A stretch of 64,000 nt of DNA from Holophagales bacterium (lineage in GTDB: Bacteria > Acidobacteriota > Thermoanaerobaculia > UBA5066): contig JADJZB010000033.1 in the NCBI GenBank assembly GCA_016719485.1, forward strand, positions 1-64,000, given 5' to 3'. The translations under genes were made by a program, and so were the position numbers. Shown here piece after piece: positions 29,919 to 38,694 of the stretch (positions within the stretch are counted from its first letter, which is position 1; each line of letters begins with the position of its first letter). Below the pieces are notes generated by a model that saw only the letters and a program-made list of their open reading frames with translations, did not search any database and was not told where the DNA came from.

Positions 29919-31856
29919 GAACGAGAGCGAAAGGCCTCCGGCCAACTGTCGGTTCTGTCTAGGGTCCCCGTCTCCCTCCTGCCGGCTCCCCGTCGCGACC
30001 GAGAAGAGCGCCTGCCAGCGGGAACCGGCGGCGCGGAGGATAGGAACCGGGATCACCTGGGCGAGGGTCACGTCGACCGACCTGCGGCCGTTGCGGTACA
30101 CGTCTGCCGTGCGGCCCAGCTCCTGCTCGAGGAGGCGGTAGCGGATAGAGACCGACGTGCCGCTCGGCAGGACGTCGATGCGGGCGCTCGAGACCCAGTA
30201 GCGGGCGTCGTTCGAGGTCGTTCCGGCGACCGTCCCCCCTCCCCGGACCTGACCGCCAAGAAGCGCGAGGCGCGCCGAGACGTTCTCCCGGATTGCGAAC
30301 GTCAGTGAGCCGGAGGCTTCATCGGCCACGTCGCCCGGGAAGAGGTAGAGGGCGTCGACGCGGTCGATGACGTCGGTGTCGAGCAGGAGCTGGAATGCCT
30401 CCGAAATCTCCCGGCGGCTCGCTTCGAGCTCGAGCCGCCCGGTGCCGTGGCTCTCGAACCGCGCGCCGGCCCGGTAGAGCGCCCGGGTGGCCCGGACGAG
30501 GTCGGCGTCGTCGACTCCGATAATCCCGGAAACGAACACGCCTGTCTCTTTCTGTTCGAAGCGGCGCGAGGCGAACCCGTAGACGGTCAGGCCCGCGAGC
30601 GCCTCGACGGAGAGCGTGAGCTCGGGAGTCACGCCGCGGGAACCGACGGAATAGTCTCCGGTGCCTCCGGCCTCGACGAGGAGGGCGTCGAGGAGCCGGA
30701 TTCCGGCGACGCCGCCCAGCCGCGCCTCGCGCTCGGGACGCGGCGCGGCCGAGGATGCGCCGGGGGTTCCGTTCGTGACGTCCGACCTGTAGCCGACGTG
30801 AACCCTCACGAAGCGTCCCTCGCCCAGCTCGCTCCGATACCCCGCATCGACCTCGAGGGCGCTTCCCTCCGAGCGGAAGAGCGCCTTCGGGAGCGCGGCG
30901 GGCTCGAGGTTCCGGTGCGTCAGGAGCCGGGCGGAGACGGAGGCGCGGGAGCCGTTGGTCCGGCTCGCGGCCCAGTCGACCGAGTGGGCGTCGAGCCGGG
31001 CGTCGGCGTTCTCGAGGCCCGGTATCTCGCTCCTCCGGCTGGAGACGCGAATGGACTGTCCTTCGACCGGAAGGACGTCGATGGATACGCTGGAGGCGCC
31101 GCCGACCTGCTGACCCTCTTCGGACATCACGCGGTCGTACCCGCCCGTAACTCCCCACTTGACGCCCCCGCCGAGGCTGCCGCGAACGTCGAGCGACGTC
31201 TGGGAGCGGGCTCCCGCCCCGTCCGCAGCGAAGCCCTGCAGCGACGCGACGGAACCCCGGACCGGCAAGGGAATGACCTGCGAGGCGGAGTTCGACGTGG
31301 CGACGGCCGACGCCGGGGACGGAGCCGCCGTGGGAGAGCCCTCGGCGAAGCCCTCGTCCCTGAGGACGTCCCCGCCGATGGACGCCCGGGCCGCCCACGG
31401 GTCCAGTGCTCCACCAGGTCCGGCCGGGAGGACTCCCTGTCGATCGCGGTCGAGCTCGAGGCGGACGAAGGACAGCCTGTCGGACGACGATCGATGGAGG
31501 ACCTGCGCGGACGCAGACCGGAACCCCGGCACAGCCGCGAGGACCGAGTAGACCCCCGGCGCCGCATCAGAAAGGCAGAAGGTACCCTCGGCGTCGGTCT
31601 TCAGGATCCGCACCACGGATGCCGCCGCTCCCGTGAGCCCCCGGACGACGAGGGAGACTCCGGCGAGCGGGACGCCGTTGGCGCTCAGGACGCCCGAAAG
31701 GGGGGCGGTGGGTCCTGGAACGTCGCGGGGCGCGCCCAGCGCCGGTGCGGCGAGGAGTGCCACAAAACATCCGGCGAGCACGGCCGGGCGATGGGCCTTG
31801 GCGGAGCGCCTCAAATACAGGACTCCGACCCTCGAAAGGGCGTCCTCTCTCATCAT
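29916..31856 (-). CDS. Outer-membrane beta-barrel protein with CarboxypepD-regulatory domain
   Basis: 646-aa exported protein of unknown ligand. A long N-region and signal helix (VLAGCFVALLAAPALGA, about 25-42) are followed by a carboxypeptidase-regulatory-like beta-sandwich (about 48-125: LSGVLSANGVPLAGVSLVVR, EGTFCLSDAAPGVYSVLA). A plug-like linker comes next, then alternating amphipathic strands (about 210-646) ending in an aromatic residue (LAGGLSLSF), typical of a barrel inserted by BamA. The domain order resembles TonB-dependent receptor relatives but no TonB box is evident. It lies between proline dehydrogenase and the histidine kinase on the same strand. Confidence 0.75.
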   Translation of the reverse strand: MMREDALSRVGVLYLRRSAKAHRPAVLAGCFVALLAAPALGAPRDVPGPTAPLSGVLSANGVPLAGVSLVVRGLTGAAASVVRILKTDAEGTFCLSDAAPGVYSVLAAVPGFRSASAQVLHRSSSDRLSFVRLELDRDRQGVLPAGPGGALDPWAARASIGGDVLRDEGFAEGSPTAAPSPASAVATSNSASQVIPLPVRGSVASLQGFAADGAGARSQTSLDVRGSLGGGVKWGVTGGYDRVMSEEGQQVGGASSVSIDVLPVEGQSIRVSSRRSEIPGLENADARLDAHSVDWAASRTNGSRASVSARLLTHRNLEPAALPKALFRSEGSALEVDAGYRSELGEGRFVRVHVGYRSDVTNGTPGASSAAPRPEREARLGGVAGIRLLDALLVEAGGTGDYSVGSRGVTPELTLSVEALAGLTVYGFASRRFEQKETGVFVSGIIGVDDADLVRATRALYRAGARFESHGTGRLELEASRREISEAFQLLLDTDVIDRVDALYLFPGDVADEASGSLTFAIRENVSARLALLGGQVRGGGTVAGTTSNDARYWVSSARIDVLPSGTSVSIRYRLLEQELGRTADVYRNGRRSVDVTLAQVIPVPILRAAGSRWQALFSVATGSRQEGDGDPRQNRQLAGGLSLSF

Positions 31857-31911
31857 GGGTCGCTGATCGGCTCCACGTCAACTGGAACTTCGACGGGAGA
31901 CCGGATCGCGG

Positions 31912-32826
31912 TCAGGACTGGGCCGGGCCCATCCCCAGGACCATGCGGACCGTGTGCCGGGCGATCGACGGGTTCTCCTTCAGGCGGCGGAGGGAGTAGG
32001 CGTACCAGTCCCGCCCGTAGGGCACGTAGACGCGGAGGCGGTGGCCGGCCTGGAGGATCGTCCGCCTGAGAAGCGGGTCGACGCCGAGGAGCATCTGGAA
32101 CTCGTACTGCTCGGGCCTCAGCTTCAGCCGGTCGATCGTGGCGAGCGCCTTCTGCACGCAGGCTTCGTCGTGCGTCGCGATGCCGGCGTAGCAGCCTGCC
32201 GACAGGTGCTTGTCGACGATGGCCGCGAAATTCTCGATGACGACCTGGCGGTCCTTGTAGGCGATGTCGCGCGGCTCGACGTAGATCCCCTTGCAGATGC
32301 GCACGTTCATCCCGGCGGCGACGAGCCGGTCCATGTCGGCGAGCGTCCGGCGCATGTAGGCCTGGACGACGACGCCGACGCCGGGGAACTCCTCCTTCAG
32401 GTCGAGGACGAGCTGGAGGGTCTTCTCCGTGTAGGGAGAGTCCTCCATGTCGATGCGGACGAACGTCCCCGACGAGGCCGCCTTGCGGCAGATCGCCCGG
32501 CAGTTCTCTCGCGCGAGCTGCGGGTCGATGGAAAGCCCGACGGCCGTCGGCTTGATGGAGACGTTGGCATCGAGCCGGGCGGCGACGATCGTGTCGAGGA
32601 CCCGGAGGTACTCGTCGCGCGTCTGCTCGGTCTGCTCGCGCCGCGTGACGCTCTCGCCCAGGACGTCGATGGTGGCCATCGCGCCCTCGGTCGAGAGCTC
32701 GCGCACGGTGCGGACGGCGTCGTCGAGCGTTTCGCCCGCGACGTAGCGCCGGGCGAATTTCCTGACGACGGCCTTCGGGACGAACGGCAGCGTGCCGACG
32801 ACGAGACGATCGAAGAGTGAGCTCAT
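31912..32826 (-). CDS. Proline dehydrogenase (monofunctional)
   Basis: FAD-dependent enzyme oxidising L-proline to pyrroline-5-carboxylate, feeding electrons to the quinone pool. The 304-aa product has the PRODH barrel: ANVSIKPTAVGLSIDP, FVRIDMEDSPYTEKTL, VGVVVQAYMRRTLADM, RICKGIYVEP, IATHDEACVQKAL, QYEFQMLLGV and RVYVPYGRDWYAYSLRRL, the last binding substrate and FAD. No P5C dehydrogenase is adjacent, so the second step must be coded elsewhere. ATG 32826 overlaps the comF stop (ATGA). Confidence 0.95.
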   Translation of the reverse strand: MSSLFDRLVVGTLPFVPKAVVRKFARRYVAGETLDDAVRTVRELSTEGAMATIDVLGESVTRREQTEQTRDEYLRVLDTIVAARLDANVSIKPTAVGLSIDPQLARENCRAICRKAASSGTFVRIDMEDSPYTEKTLQLVLDLKEEFPGVGVVVQAYMRRTLADMDRLVAAGMNVRICKGIYVEPRDIAYKDRQVVIENFAAIVDKHLSAGCYAGIATHDEACVQKALATIDRLKLRPEQYEFQMLLGVDPLLRRTILQAGHRLRVYVPYGRDWYAYSLRRLKENPSIARHTVRMVLGMGPAQS

Positions 32827-33638
32827 GTGGACTCCGGGTGGGTGTGGTGCAGCTGCCCGGCCTCGGGAGTCCGGGCCAGGACGAGGAGGTCGATGCGAGC
32901 GGCTCCCGCCGCGCCCAGGGTGCGGGCGGCTTCGAAGGCGGTGGCGCCGGTGGTCATGACGTCGTCGACGAGGAGGAGGCGTGCGCCTCGGGCGGCTCGC
33001 GAGGAGGCGAACGCACCGAGGACGTTTCCGCGGCGTCGGGCGGCCGGGACGGTCGACTGGGGTGGCGCCTCGAGGACGCGCGAGAGGAGAGCGAGAAGGG
33101 GCCGGTCGAGCCGCCGCGCCACCTCCTCTGCCAGGAGAGCGCCCGGGTCGTAGCCCCGGTCCCTGTTCCTGCGGGCAGTGGAGGGAATCGGGACGACGGC
33201 CTGGCAGTCCTGGTCCAGACCGCGCGTCCGCGCCGCCTCCGCCATCAGGGCTCCGGCGGGCGCGGCGAGGATGTCGTGGCCCCGGAACTTCAGGGCGTGG
33301 ACGAGGCGCCGGGTGACGCCCTCGTATCGTGCGACGGCGGCCGCGCGCGAAACGGGGGGGGCGCTTTCGAGGCAGCCGTGGCAGAGGGGAGCCGAGGAAG
33401 GGAGGGCGCAGGTCTGGCAGGCGTCGTTGCCGTCGATGAGGGGAAGCGCCCGCCAGCACGCGCGGCAGAGGCCGCCTCCGCCGACACCGCGCCGGGCGGC
33501 GCCGCAGGAGGCACAGCACGACGGGAAGAGGAATTGGAGGAGGACCCGCCCGGGCAGGAGGGACTCGGTCCCGAAGGCGCCCGCCACATCCGGGATTCTA
33601 GACGACGAAGGGCGCGCCTCCGTAAGCCGGACATGCAC
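32823..33638 (-). CDS. ComF family phosphoribosyltransferase-like protein
   Basis: About 271 aa. An N-terminal double zinc ribbon (CCASCGAARRG, CRACW, CQTCALP, CHGCLE) precedes a type-I phosphoribosyltransferase fold with VVPIPSTARRNRDRGYDPGA and the PRPP loop LLLVDDVMTTGATAFEAART. ComF proteins are needed for DNA uptake in competent bacteria, but similar proteins are widespread and no other competence gene is seen here. The start is uncertain: ATG 33638 lies in the promoter region of the divergent barrel gene, and GTG near 33587 (VAGAFGTE) is an alternative. Its stop overlaps proline dehydrogenase. Confidence 0.85.
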   Translation of the reverse strand: MHVRLTEARPSSSRIPDVAGAFGTESLLPGRVLLQFLFPSCCASCGAARRGVGGGGLCRACWRALPLIDGNDACQTCALPSSAPLCHGCLESAPPVSRAAAVARYEGVTRRLVHALKFRGHDILAAPAGALMAEAARTRGLDQDCQAVVPIPSTARRNRDRGYDPGALLAEEVARRLDRPLLALLSRVLEAPPQSTVPAARRRGNVLGAFASSRAARGARLLLVDDVMTTGATAFEAARTLGAAGAARIDLLVLARTPEAGQLHHTHPEST

Positions 33639-33677
33639 ATTGACGCCCCTTTCAGCGTCCCTCTATCCTGCTGCAGG

Positions 33678-34247
33678 ATGAAAGCCCCTCGCCCGCCGCG
33701 CCTCGCGCGAGCGCTCCTCCTTTCCGCCCTCGTCGTCGCGTCCGCCACCCTGAGCTCTTCCGCCGCCGCCCAGACGTTCGCCGTCGGGGTAGGAGGGGGA
33801 ATCCTCAACGACACGGGGTCCGCCGAGAACCTGGACAACTTCTCCACCGCCGCCGGGTACGGCTTCGTCGAGATGAAGCTCGACCCGGGGGTCCTCATGC
33901 AGGCGCGCTACACGCGCATGCAGCTGCCGCCGACGGCCGAGAACGGCCCGGACATCGACGTCGACGCGGCGACGCTGACGATCGCCTATCTCTTCAAGGA
34001 GGACTGGTGGCAGGCCGGCTTCGTGGCGGGCGGAGGGGGGTACTTCCTTCGTCCGAAGACTCCCGGCGCCGGGCAGGTCGAGACCGATCCCGAGGAGTCC
34101 GTGTTCGGCCTGAACGGTGGACTGCTCACCGTCTTCACGGTGAATCGCAGCATCGACATACGGCTGGAGGCTGTCGGACACCTCATCCGGGATATGTCGC
34201 GCCGGAAGCCGGTCATCGTCTCCGCGGCCGTCGCCTGGAGGTTCTGA
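33678..34247 (+). CDS. Small outer-membrane beta-barrel protein
   Basis: 189-aa exported protein. ATG 33678 follows GCAGG and opens a signal peptide (RALLLSALVVASATLSSSAAAQ). The mature part is Gly- and aromatic-rich with alternating strands (FAVGVGGGILNDTGS, WWQAGFVAGGGGYFLRP, FGLNGGLLTVF) and ends in Trp-Arg-Phe, a C-terminal aromatic signal for outer-membrane insertion. It resembles OmpA/OmpW-size eight-stranded barrels. Function unknown. Confidence 0.7.
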   Translation: MKAPRPPRLARALLLSALVVASATLSSSAAAQTFAVGVGGGILNDTGSAENLDNFSTAAGYGFVEMKLDPGVLMQARYTRMQLPPTAENGPDIDVDAATLTIAYLFKEDWWQAGFVAGGGGYFLRPKTPGAGQVETDPEESVFGLNGGLLTVFTVNRSIDIRLEAVGHLIRDMSRRKPVIVSAAVAWRF

Positions 34248-34627
34248 CGGAAATGGCGGGGTTCCCGCCCGACCTCTGGGGTCGGGCGGGAAGTGCGGCG
34301 GTGGGATATTCCTGGTAGGGCTGAAGTGAGGGGTATTGGGTGGTGGGCCCGATGGCGGGGAGCCAGCGGGGCTTTACGGGCGGGTTTTGAAGATCTGACG
34401 CCACCGTTGGCGTAGGAGTTTGTCTTCGATCTCCTGCTCCCTACTACGCAACAGGGATGCCAGAGGATTTCCGGAAACCCTCGACGGCGAAACCGCCCTC
34501 GTGAAAGGGCTTCCGCTGACCGCCTCCGTCCCGACGCGTGAGCGGTGTCTCAATTCGAGTCCGGGCGTGGATCATTTCGGCATCGGGTCGACCAGAATGG
34601 CACCGGCTGACCCGAGTCGACGCCGAT
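34248..34627. other. 380-bp gap between convergent genes with two hairpins
   Basis: No credible gene. Just after the barrel gene a perfect 13-bp stem with a 5-base loop (34262-34274 and 34280-34292, TTCCCGCCCGACC) could act as a bidirectional terminator, though without a T-run. A second hairpin, ACGCCA-CCGT-TGGCGT, lies at 34398-34413. Short open frames here have no recognisable features. Confidence 0.6.
34262..34292 (+). terminator. Hairpin after the barrel gene, no U-tract
   Basis: TTCCCGCCCGACC (34262-34274) and GGTCGGGCGGGAA (34280-34292) form a perfect 13-bp GC-rich stem 15 bp after the stop codon. There is no T-run, so it is an atypical terminator or an mRNA 3'-end stabiliser. Confidence 0.5.
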
Positions 34628-35077
34628 TCAGGTGACGGGCAGGAGCGTCGAGTCTTTCTTGATGGAAAGTGAAAGGTCGACCCGCGTGCGAACGACGCCA
34701 CGGATCGTCTGGATGCGCTCGCGGAGGACGGCCTCGAGCTGCTCGAGGTCCCGTGCGCGGACCTTCAGCCGATAGCCGTAGTCACCGGAGATCGCGTAGC
34801 ACTCCTGGACGGAGAGGAGGTTCTCGATCTCGTCGAGAAACGTGCGCTCGAAGCTCGGGTGCTCCAGCTGGACGTCGACGTGCGCGACCGCAGCCATGCC
34901 GACCTGCCGGGGATCGAGCAGCGCGGTGAAGCGGCGAATGAACCCGCGGGTCTCGAGCTTCTTGATCCGCTCGTTGACGGACGGGGTCGTCAGGCCGACG
35001 TTCTCAGCGATGCGCGCCTGGGAGATTTTCCCGTCGCGCTGGAGCATGTCGAGGATCTGGCGATCGATCTCATCCAT
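34628..35077 (-). CDS. Lrp/AsnC family transcriptional regulator
   Basis: 149-aa DNA-binding regulator responding to amino acids. The N-terminal winged HTH (1-60: DRQILDMLQRDGKISQARIA, VGLTTPSVNERIKKLETRG) is followed by the RAM/AsnC effector domain (about 65-149) with GDYGYRLKVRARDLEQLEAV. The full length matches the family. It is likely autoregulated: a 15-bp inverted repeat brackets and includes its start codon (35074-35119). No Shine-Dalgarno sequence precedes the ATG, so translation may be leaderless. Target genes are not evident; the D-to-L amino acid operon and proline dehydrogenase in this window are possible, which is speculation. Confidence 0.93.
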   Translation of the reverse strand: MDEIDRQILDMLQRDGKISQARIAENVGLTTPSVNERIKKLETRGFIRRFTALLDPRQVGMAAVAHVDVQLEHPSFERTFLDEIENLLSVQECYAISGDYGYRLKVRARDLEQLEAVLRERIQTIRGVVRTRVDLSLSIKKDSTLLPVT

Positions 35078-35119
35078 ATAAAATTCGGGGAGGCGGGGAA
35101 ACCTCCGAACTTTATATGG
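35074..35119. promoter_or_regulatory. Inverted repeat overlapping the lrp start codon, probable operator
   Basis: CCATATAAAATTCGG (35074-35088) and CCGAACTTTATATGG (35105-35119) pair at 14 of 15 positions across a 16-bp spacer, giving arm centres 31 bp apart, three helical turns. The arms are A+T-rich in a G+C-rich genome and hold TATAAA-like cores that could also serve as -10 elements. The left arm includes the lrp ATG (35075-35077). The symmetry suits a dimeric or octameric Lrp protein repressing its own gene. Confidence 0.7.
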
Positions 35120-35149
35120 AGATACGAGGCTATTTGCAAGCCCTTTTGA

Positions 35150-36397
35150 TCACGGAGGGGGAACTTCGACGCCCTTCGGCAGGACGATGACCCCTCCCTC
35201 CGAGACGTGGAACCGTCTCCGGTCGCTCTCCGGGTCGAAACCGATCTCCGTCCTGGGGGGGATCTTGACCCCCTTGTCGACGATGACCTTCCGGAGCCGC
35301 GAATAGCGGCCGACGTCGACGCCGTCCATGAGGACGCTCTCCTCGACACGCGAATAGGAGTTGACCCTCACGCGCGGGAAGAGGATCGACCGGTGAACGG
35401 TTCCGCCCGAGAGGATGCAGCCGTCGGCGACCATCGAGTCGGTCGCGACGCCCGTCCGGTTCGAGACCGGATCCGCGAAGACGAACTTGGCGGGAGGCAG
35501 ATGCGGCGAGAGGGTCTTCAGCGCCCACTTCGCGTTGTAAAGGTTCAGCGGGGGGCTCACGGAGATCAGGTCCATCGAAGCCTCCCAGTAGGAGTCGACG
35601 GTCCCGATGTCGCGCCAGTAGGGAGCGAGCTCCTCGTCGCCGGGAACGCTGCTCAGCGAGAAGTCGTAGGCCCAGACGGAGGTGCCGCCGGCGAGAAGCG
35701 CCGGGATGATCGTCCTGCCGAAGTCGTGCGAGGTGTCCTGCAGGGCATCGTTCTCGAGCGCCTCCCGGAGCACCTTCGGGCGAAAAATGTAGTTCCCCAT
35801 CGAGGCGAGGGCGAAGCCCGGAGCGCCCGGGATCTCCCTCGGCTCCTTCGGCTTCTCCTCGAAGCCGGTCACGCGGCCGCGCTCGTCCACCTCGAGGATC
35901 CCGAACCGCGCCGCCTCCGTCAGCGGCACGGGGAAGGCGGCGATCGTCAGGTCGTGCCCGCCGTCCTCGTGGAACGCGAGCATCGGGTTCACGTCCATCA
36001 CGTAGACGTGGTCGCCGCCGAACACGCAGACCTGCGTCGGCTCCTCGTCGAAGATGAGGTCGAGGTTCTGGTAGACGGCGTCGGCGGTGCCGCGGAACCA
36101 GTGCGGCCCTCGCCGCATCTGGGCGGGGACCGGGTCGACGAACTGGCCGATCTCGGGGTTCAGGCGCCAGGCCCGCACGAGGTGCTCGATGAGAGAGTTC
36201 GACTTGAACTGCGTGAGCACCTTGATCTTCATCAGCCCCGAGTTGACGAGGTTGTTGAGGACGAAGTCGACGATCCGGTAACGCCCCCCGAACGGGACCG
36301 CCGGCTTGGCACGGTCCCGCGTGAGAGGGTAGAGGCGCTCTCCCATTCCGCCGGCCAGGACGATCGAGAGGACGTCGCGGTGTTGAAGAATCTTCAC
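35150..36397 (-). CDS. glgC: Glucose-1-phosphate adenylyltransferase GlgC
   Basis: Makes ADP-glucose from glucose-1-phosphate and ATP for glycogen synthesis. The 415-aa product has the nucleotide-binding AGGMGERLYPLTRDRAKPAV, FGGRYRIVDFVLNN, GTADAVYQNLDLI, VFGGDHVYVMD, FEEKPKEP (sugar phosphate site), YWRDIGTVDSYWEASMDL and a C-terminal left-handed beta-helix (SRVEESVLMDGVDVGR). Full length and intact. The bacterial allosteric regions are present. Divergent from dnaJ with a 72-bp shared upstream region; no other glycogen gene is in the window. Confidence 0.96.
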   Translation of the reverse strand: MKILQHRDVLSIVLAGGMGERLYPLTRDRAKPAVPFGGRYRIVDFVLNNLVNSGLMKIKVLTQFKSNSLIEHLVRAWRLNPEIGQFVDPVPAQMRRGPHWFRGTADAVYQNLDLIFDEEPTQVCVFGGDHVYVMDVNPMLAFHEDGGHDLTIAAFPVPLTEAARFGILEVDERGRVTGFEEKPKEPREIPGAPGFALASMGNYIFRPKVLREALENDALQDTSHDFGRTIIPALLAGGTSVWAYDFSLSSVPGDEELAPYWRDIGTVDSYWEASMDLISVSPPLNLYNAKWALKTLSPHLPPAKFVFADPVSNRTGVATDSMVADGCILSGGTVHRSILFPRVRVNSYSRVEESVLMDGVDVGRYSRLRKVIVDKGVKIPPRTEIGFDPESDRRRFHVSEGGVIVLPKGVEVPPP

Positions 36398-36469
36398 GGC
36401 CGATCCCGGTTATTGCCATTCTAGCCGTCGCGCACCGCGAACTGCCCGCAATCCGCTATCGTTCCGTGC

Positions 36470-37492
36470 ATGGCGATGAAGGATCCGTACGAGGTCCTCG
36501 GCGTGTCACGCACGGCTGGAGATGCGGAGATCAAGAAGGCGTACCGGCGCCTCGCGAGGAAGTCCCACCCGGACGTGAACCTCGGCGACGCCGGGGCCCA
36601 CAAGCGCTTCCAGGAGATCGCGGCCGCGTACGAGATCCTGAAGGATCCCAAGAAGAAGGAGCGGTACGACCGGTACGGAGACACGGGAGAGGCTCCCGAA
36701 CCTCCGAGCGGCCAGGCCCGCCGCGGTGCAGGGCCGGAAGGGCCCTTCGGACAGGACTTTCGCCAGACGCCGTTCGGCAGGGGCGCCGCGGGAGGGGGCG
36801 GCTTCCGCTGGTCGGGAGACGTCTCCGACCTGTTCTCCGACCTCTTCGCGGGTTCCGGCTCCGGCATCGGTGTCGGCGAGGACGAGGATGCCGCCGCGGC
36901 CATCACGATCCCGTTCCGCGACGCGGTCCTCGGCGGCACCGTGTCGTTCTCGGCGCGCATCCCGCGCCGCTGCGCCCGCTGCCGGGGGACGGGGCGCGTT
37001 GCGAAGTCGGCGTGCGCGGCCTGCCACGGCTCCGGCGCGCTCGTCGAAACGGAGAGCCTGACGGTCCGCATTCCCGCGGGGGTCGACACCGGCGCGCGTA
37101 TCCGCGTTCCCGGCAAGGGCCGGACGGAGAACGGAGACCTCTACCTCGCGATCACCGTCGAGAGGCACGCCTACTTCAACAGGGAAGGCGACGACATCGT
37201 CGCCGAGGTTCCGGTCACCGTCCCCGAGGCCTACCTCGGCGCCGAGATCGAGGTGCCGACCGTCAAGGGCCTCGTCCGGGCCCGGATCCCCGCCGGAACG
37301 GTCTCGGGCCAGCGGTTCCGGCTGAAGGGACGGGGCATCGAGAACCTGCGGACCGGAACGACCGGCGACCACTACTACCGCGTGCGCGTCGTCGTTCCCA
37401 CCGTCCAGAGCGAGGAGGGCCGCCGTCTCGTCGAGGCTCTCGGCTCGCTCTACGTCCGGGACCTCCGCAGCGACCTGCCGCGGGGTGTCTGA
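36470..37492 (+). CDS. DnaJ-family co-chaperone with half-size zinc finger
   Basis: 340-aa Hsp40. The J domain (1-70) has the HPD motif at 33-35. A Gly/Phe-rich stretch follows (about 75-140). The zinc-binding region keeps only two CxxCxGxG repeats (CARCRGTG and CAACHGSG) instead of four, so a single zinc centre can form. C-terminal substrate-binding domains follow (about 180-335: VRIPAGVDTGARIRVPGKG, VTVPEAYLGAEIEVPTVKG). It is intermediate between DnaJ (type A) and CbpA (type B). No dnaK or grpE is adjacent. Start ATG 36470; a second ATG two codons on is also possible. Confidence 0.92.
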   Translation: MAMKDPYEVLGVSRTAGDAEIKKAYRRLARKSHPDVNLGDAGAHKRFQEIAAAYEILKDPKKKERYDRYGDTGEAPEPPSGQARRGAGPEGPFGQDFRQTPFGRGAAGGGGFRWSGDVSDLFSDLFAGSGSGIGVGEDEDAAAAITIPFRDAVLGGTVSFSARIPRRCARCRGTGRVAKSACAACHGSGALVETESLTVRIPAGVDTGARIRVPGKGRTENGDLYLAITVERHAYFNREGDDIVAEVPVTVPEAYLGAEIEVPTVKGLVRARIPAGTVSGQRFRLKGRGIENLRTGTTGDHYYRVRVVVPTVQSEEGRRLVEALGSLYVRDLRSDLPRGV

Positions 37493-37530
37493 GCAGCGTC
37501 CGGACTGGTCTGCTTCGGAAGGCGACCCTC

Positions 37531-37560
37531 AAAGCAAAGCGCCCCGGTGACCCGGGGCGC
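37531..37560 (-). terminator. Terminator between convergent genes
   Basis: A perfect 9-bp stem GCGCCCCGG-TGAC-CCGGGGCGC (37539-37560). On the minus strand it is followed by CTTTGCTTTG, so it mainly serves the secreted-protein gene ending at 37587. It also lies 47 bp after the dnaJ stop and may work both ways. Confidence 0.65.
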
Positions 37561-37586
37561 ACGATGGCCTGGTGGAAGACCCGGCG

Positions 37587-38684
37587 TCAGTTCTTCTCGG
37601 CGAGGGCCTTGACGAGACGGGTGGCCTTTTCGGCAGAGAAGTCGCTGCGCAGTGCCAGCTGGCGCGCCTGAGCCTCCTCGCCGTCGTCGCTCCGGACGAA
37701 CTGCATGGTAGACCCCTCGACCCAGTGGAACGTCGTGACGCCCTTCTGGGAGATCGTCGCCTCGACCTCGGAGAGCGTGTTCATGTTGAGCGGGATCCGG
37801 CCCGATCCGGCGCTGCGGCCGATCGGGACGTGCGCGCGGGCCCACGCCTCTTCCGGGACCTTCGTTGCGCCCTGGGGCGCGAGCTTGGTCAGGTCGTCGG
37901 GGAAGGTGATCCTGAGGACCTGCTGCTGCCGCGTCGCCAGGTTCGCGAAGGTGACGAGGACGCCCCCGTTGGCCGTCGGGTCCGCCTGGACCGCGGGGTA
38001 GGAGAAGGCCGAGACGGGCAGGCCGGTGGGGTCGGTGTAGCCGGCGGCGCCGGCCAGCTCGTTCAGGTTCCAGGCCTGGACGGCATCGACTCTCAGCTCA
38101 CCGTCCTCGACGAAGATCGGGGAGTAGCGGGCCTGCGACGGTCCGCTCTCCTCCCACCAGATGAGGGAGAAGATGGAGCGCGTCTTCGTGACGGGGAGTC
38201 CCTCGGCGTCGAAGTCGACGTACTGCTGCCGCGTGACGACGACCTTCGGGTTGATCGAGAGGTAGATTCCCCGGTTCGAGAGAATGTCGTGACCTGACCA
38301 GGCGGCGTCGCGGCGGATCGCGACGTGCATGTCGGCCATGAGGCCACGGGCCTTGGTATAGGCGACGAAGAGGGTGCCGGTCGTCTCTTCGAACTCGATG
38401 GAGACCGAGCCCTCGTGGTTGAAGTCGACGGTGCCGTCGACGATCTCGACGACGGGGGGTTCGCCGGAAGGCGTCACGCGCAGGGCCAGAATCGGCATTT
38501 CGGCTTCGTTGGAGCCGTCCGGGAGGTTGGCGTAGTCGCCGTGACGCGCCGGGAAGACCTCGTACAGGGTTCCGTCAGGTGCCACGACGGCACCGTCGGC
38601 AAGCGCGGGGCCGGTTCCGATAACCGTCGCGGCGGCGACGGCCACGAGGGCGATGAGGAATCGGGCGAAGCGCGTCGGTTTCAT
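37587..38684 (-). CDS. Secreted protein of unknown function
   Basis: 365 aa from ATG 38684, which follows GAGGTGAG. A signal peptide (FLIALVAVAAATVIGTGPALA) precedes a globular beta-rich domain without recognised motifs. It is rich in Tyr, Val and Asp, with features such as GSVSIEFEETTGTLFVAYT, SIFSLIWWEESGPSQAR and a charged C-terminal helix (DFSAEKATRLVKALAEKN). No lipobox and no membrane helix in the mature part. Third gene of the XRE-TPR operon, 11 bp after the TPR gene. I do not recognise a family. Confidence 0.75.
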   Translation of the reverse strand: MKPTRFARFLIALVAVAAATVIGTGPALADGAVVAPDGTLYEVFPARHGDYANLPDGSNEAEMPILALRVTPSGEPPVVEIVDGTVDFNHEGSVSIEFEETTGTLFVAYTKARGLMADMHVAIRRDAAWSGHDILSNRGIYLSINPKVVVTRQQYVDFDAEGLPVTKTRSIFSLIWWEESGPSQARYSPIFVEDGELRVDAVQAWNLNELAGAAGYTDPTGLPVSAFSYPAVQADPTANGGVLVTFANLATRQQQVLRITFPDDLTKLAPQGATKVPEEAWARAHVPIGRSAGSGRIPLNMNTLSEVEATISQKGVTTFHWVEGSTMQFVRSDDGEEAQARQLALRSDFSAEKATRLVKALAEKN

Positions 38685-38694
38685 GGCGCTCACC

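Noticed and set aside
34320..34334. GCTGAAGTGAGGGGT shared with 50535-50549, possible repeat element
   Set aside because: A 15-base match is expected by chance in a 64-kb high-G+C window, and flanks do not align convincingly.
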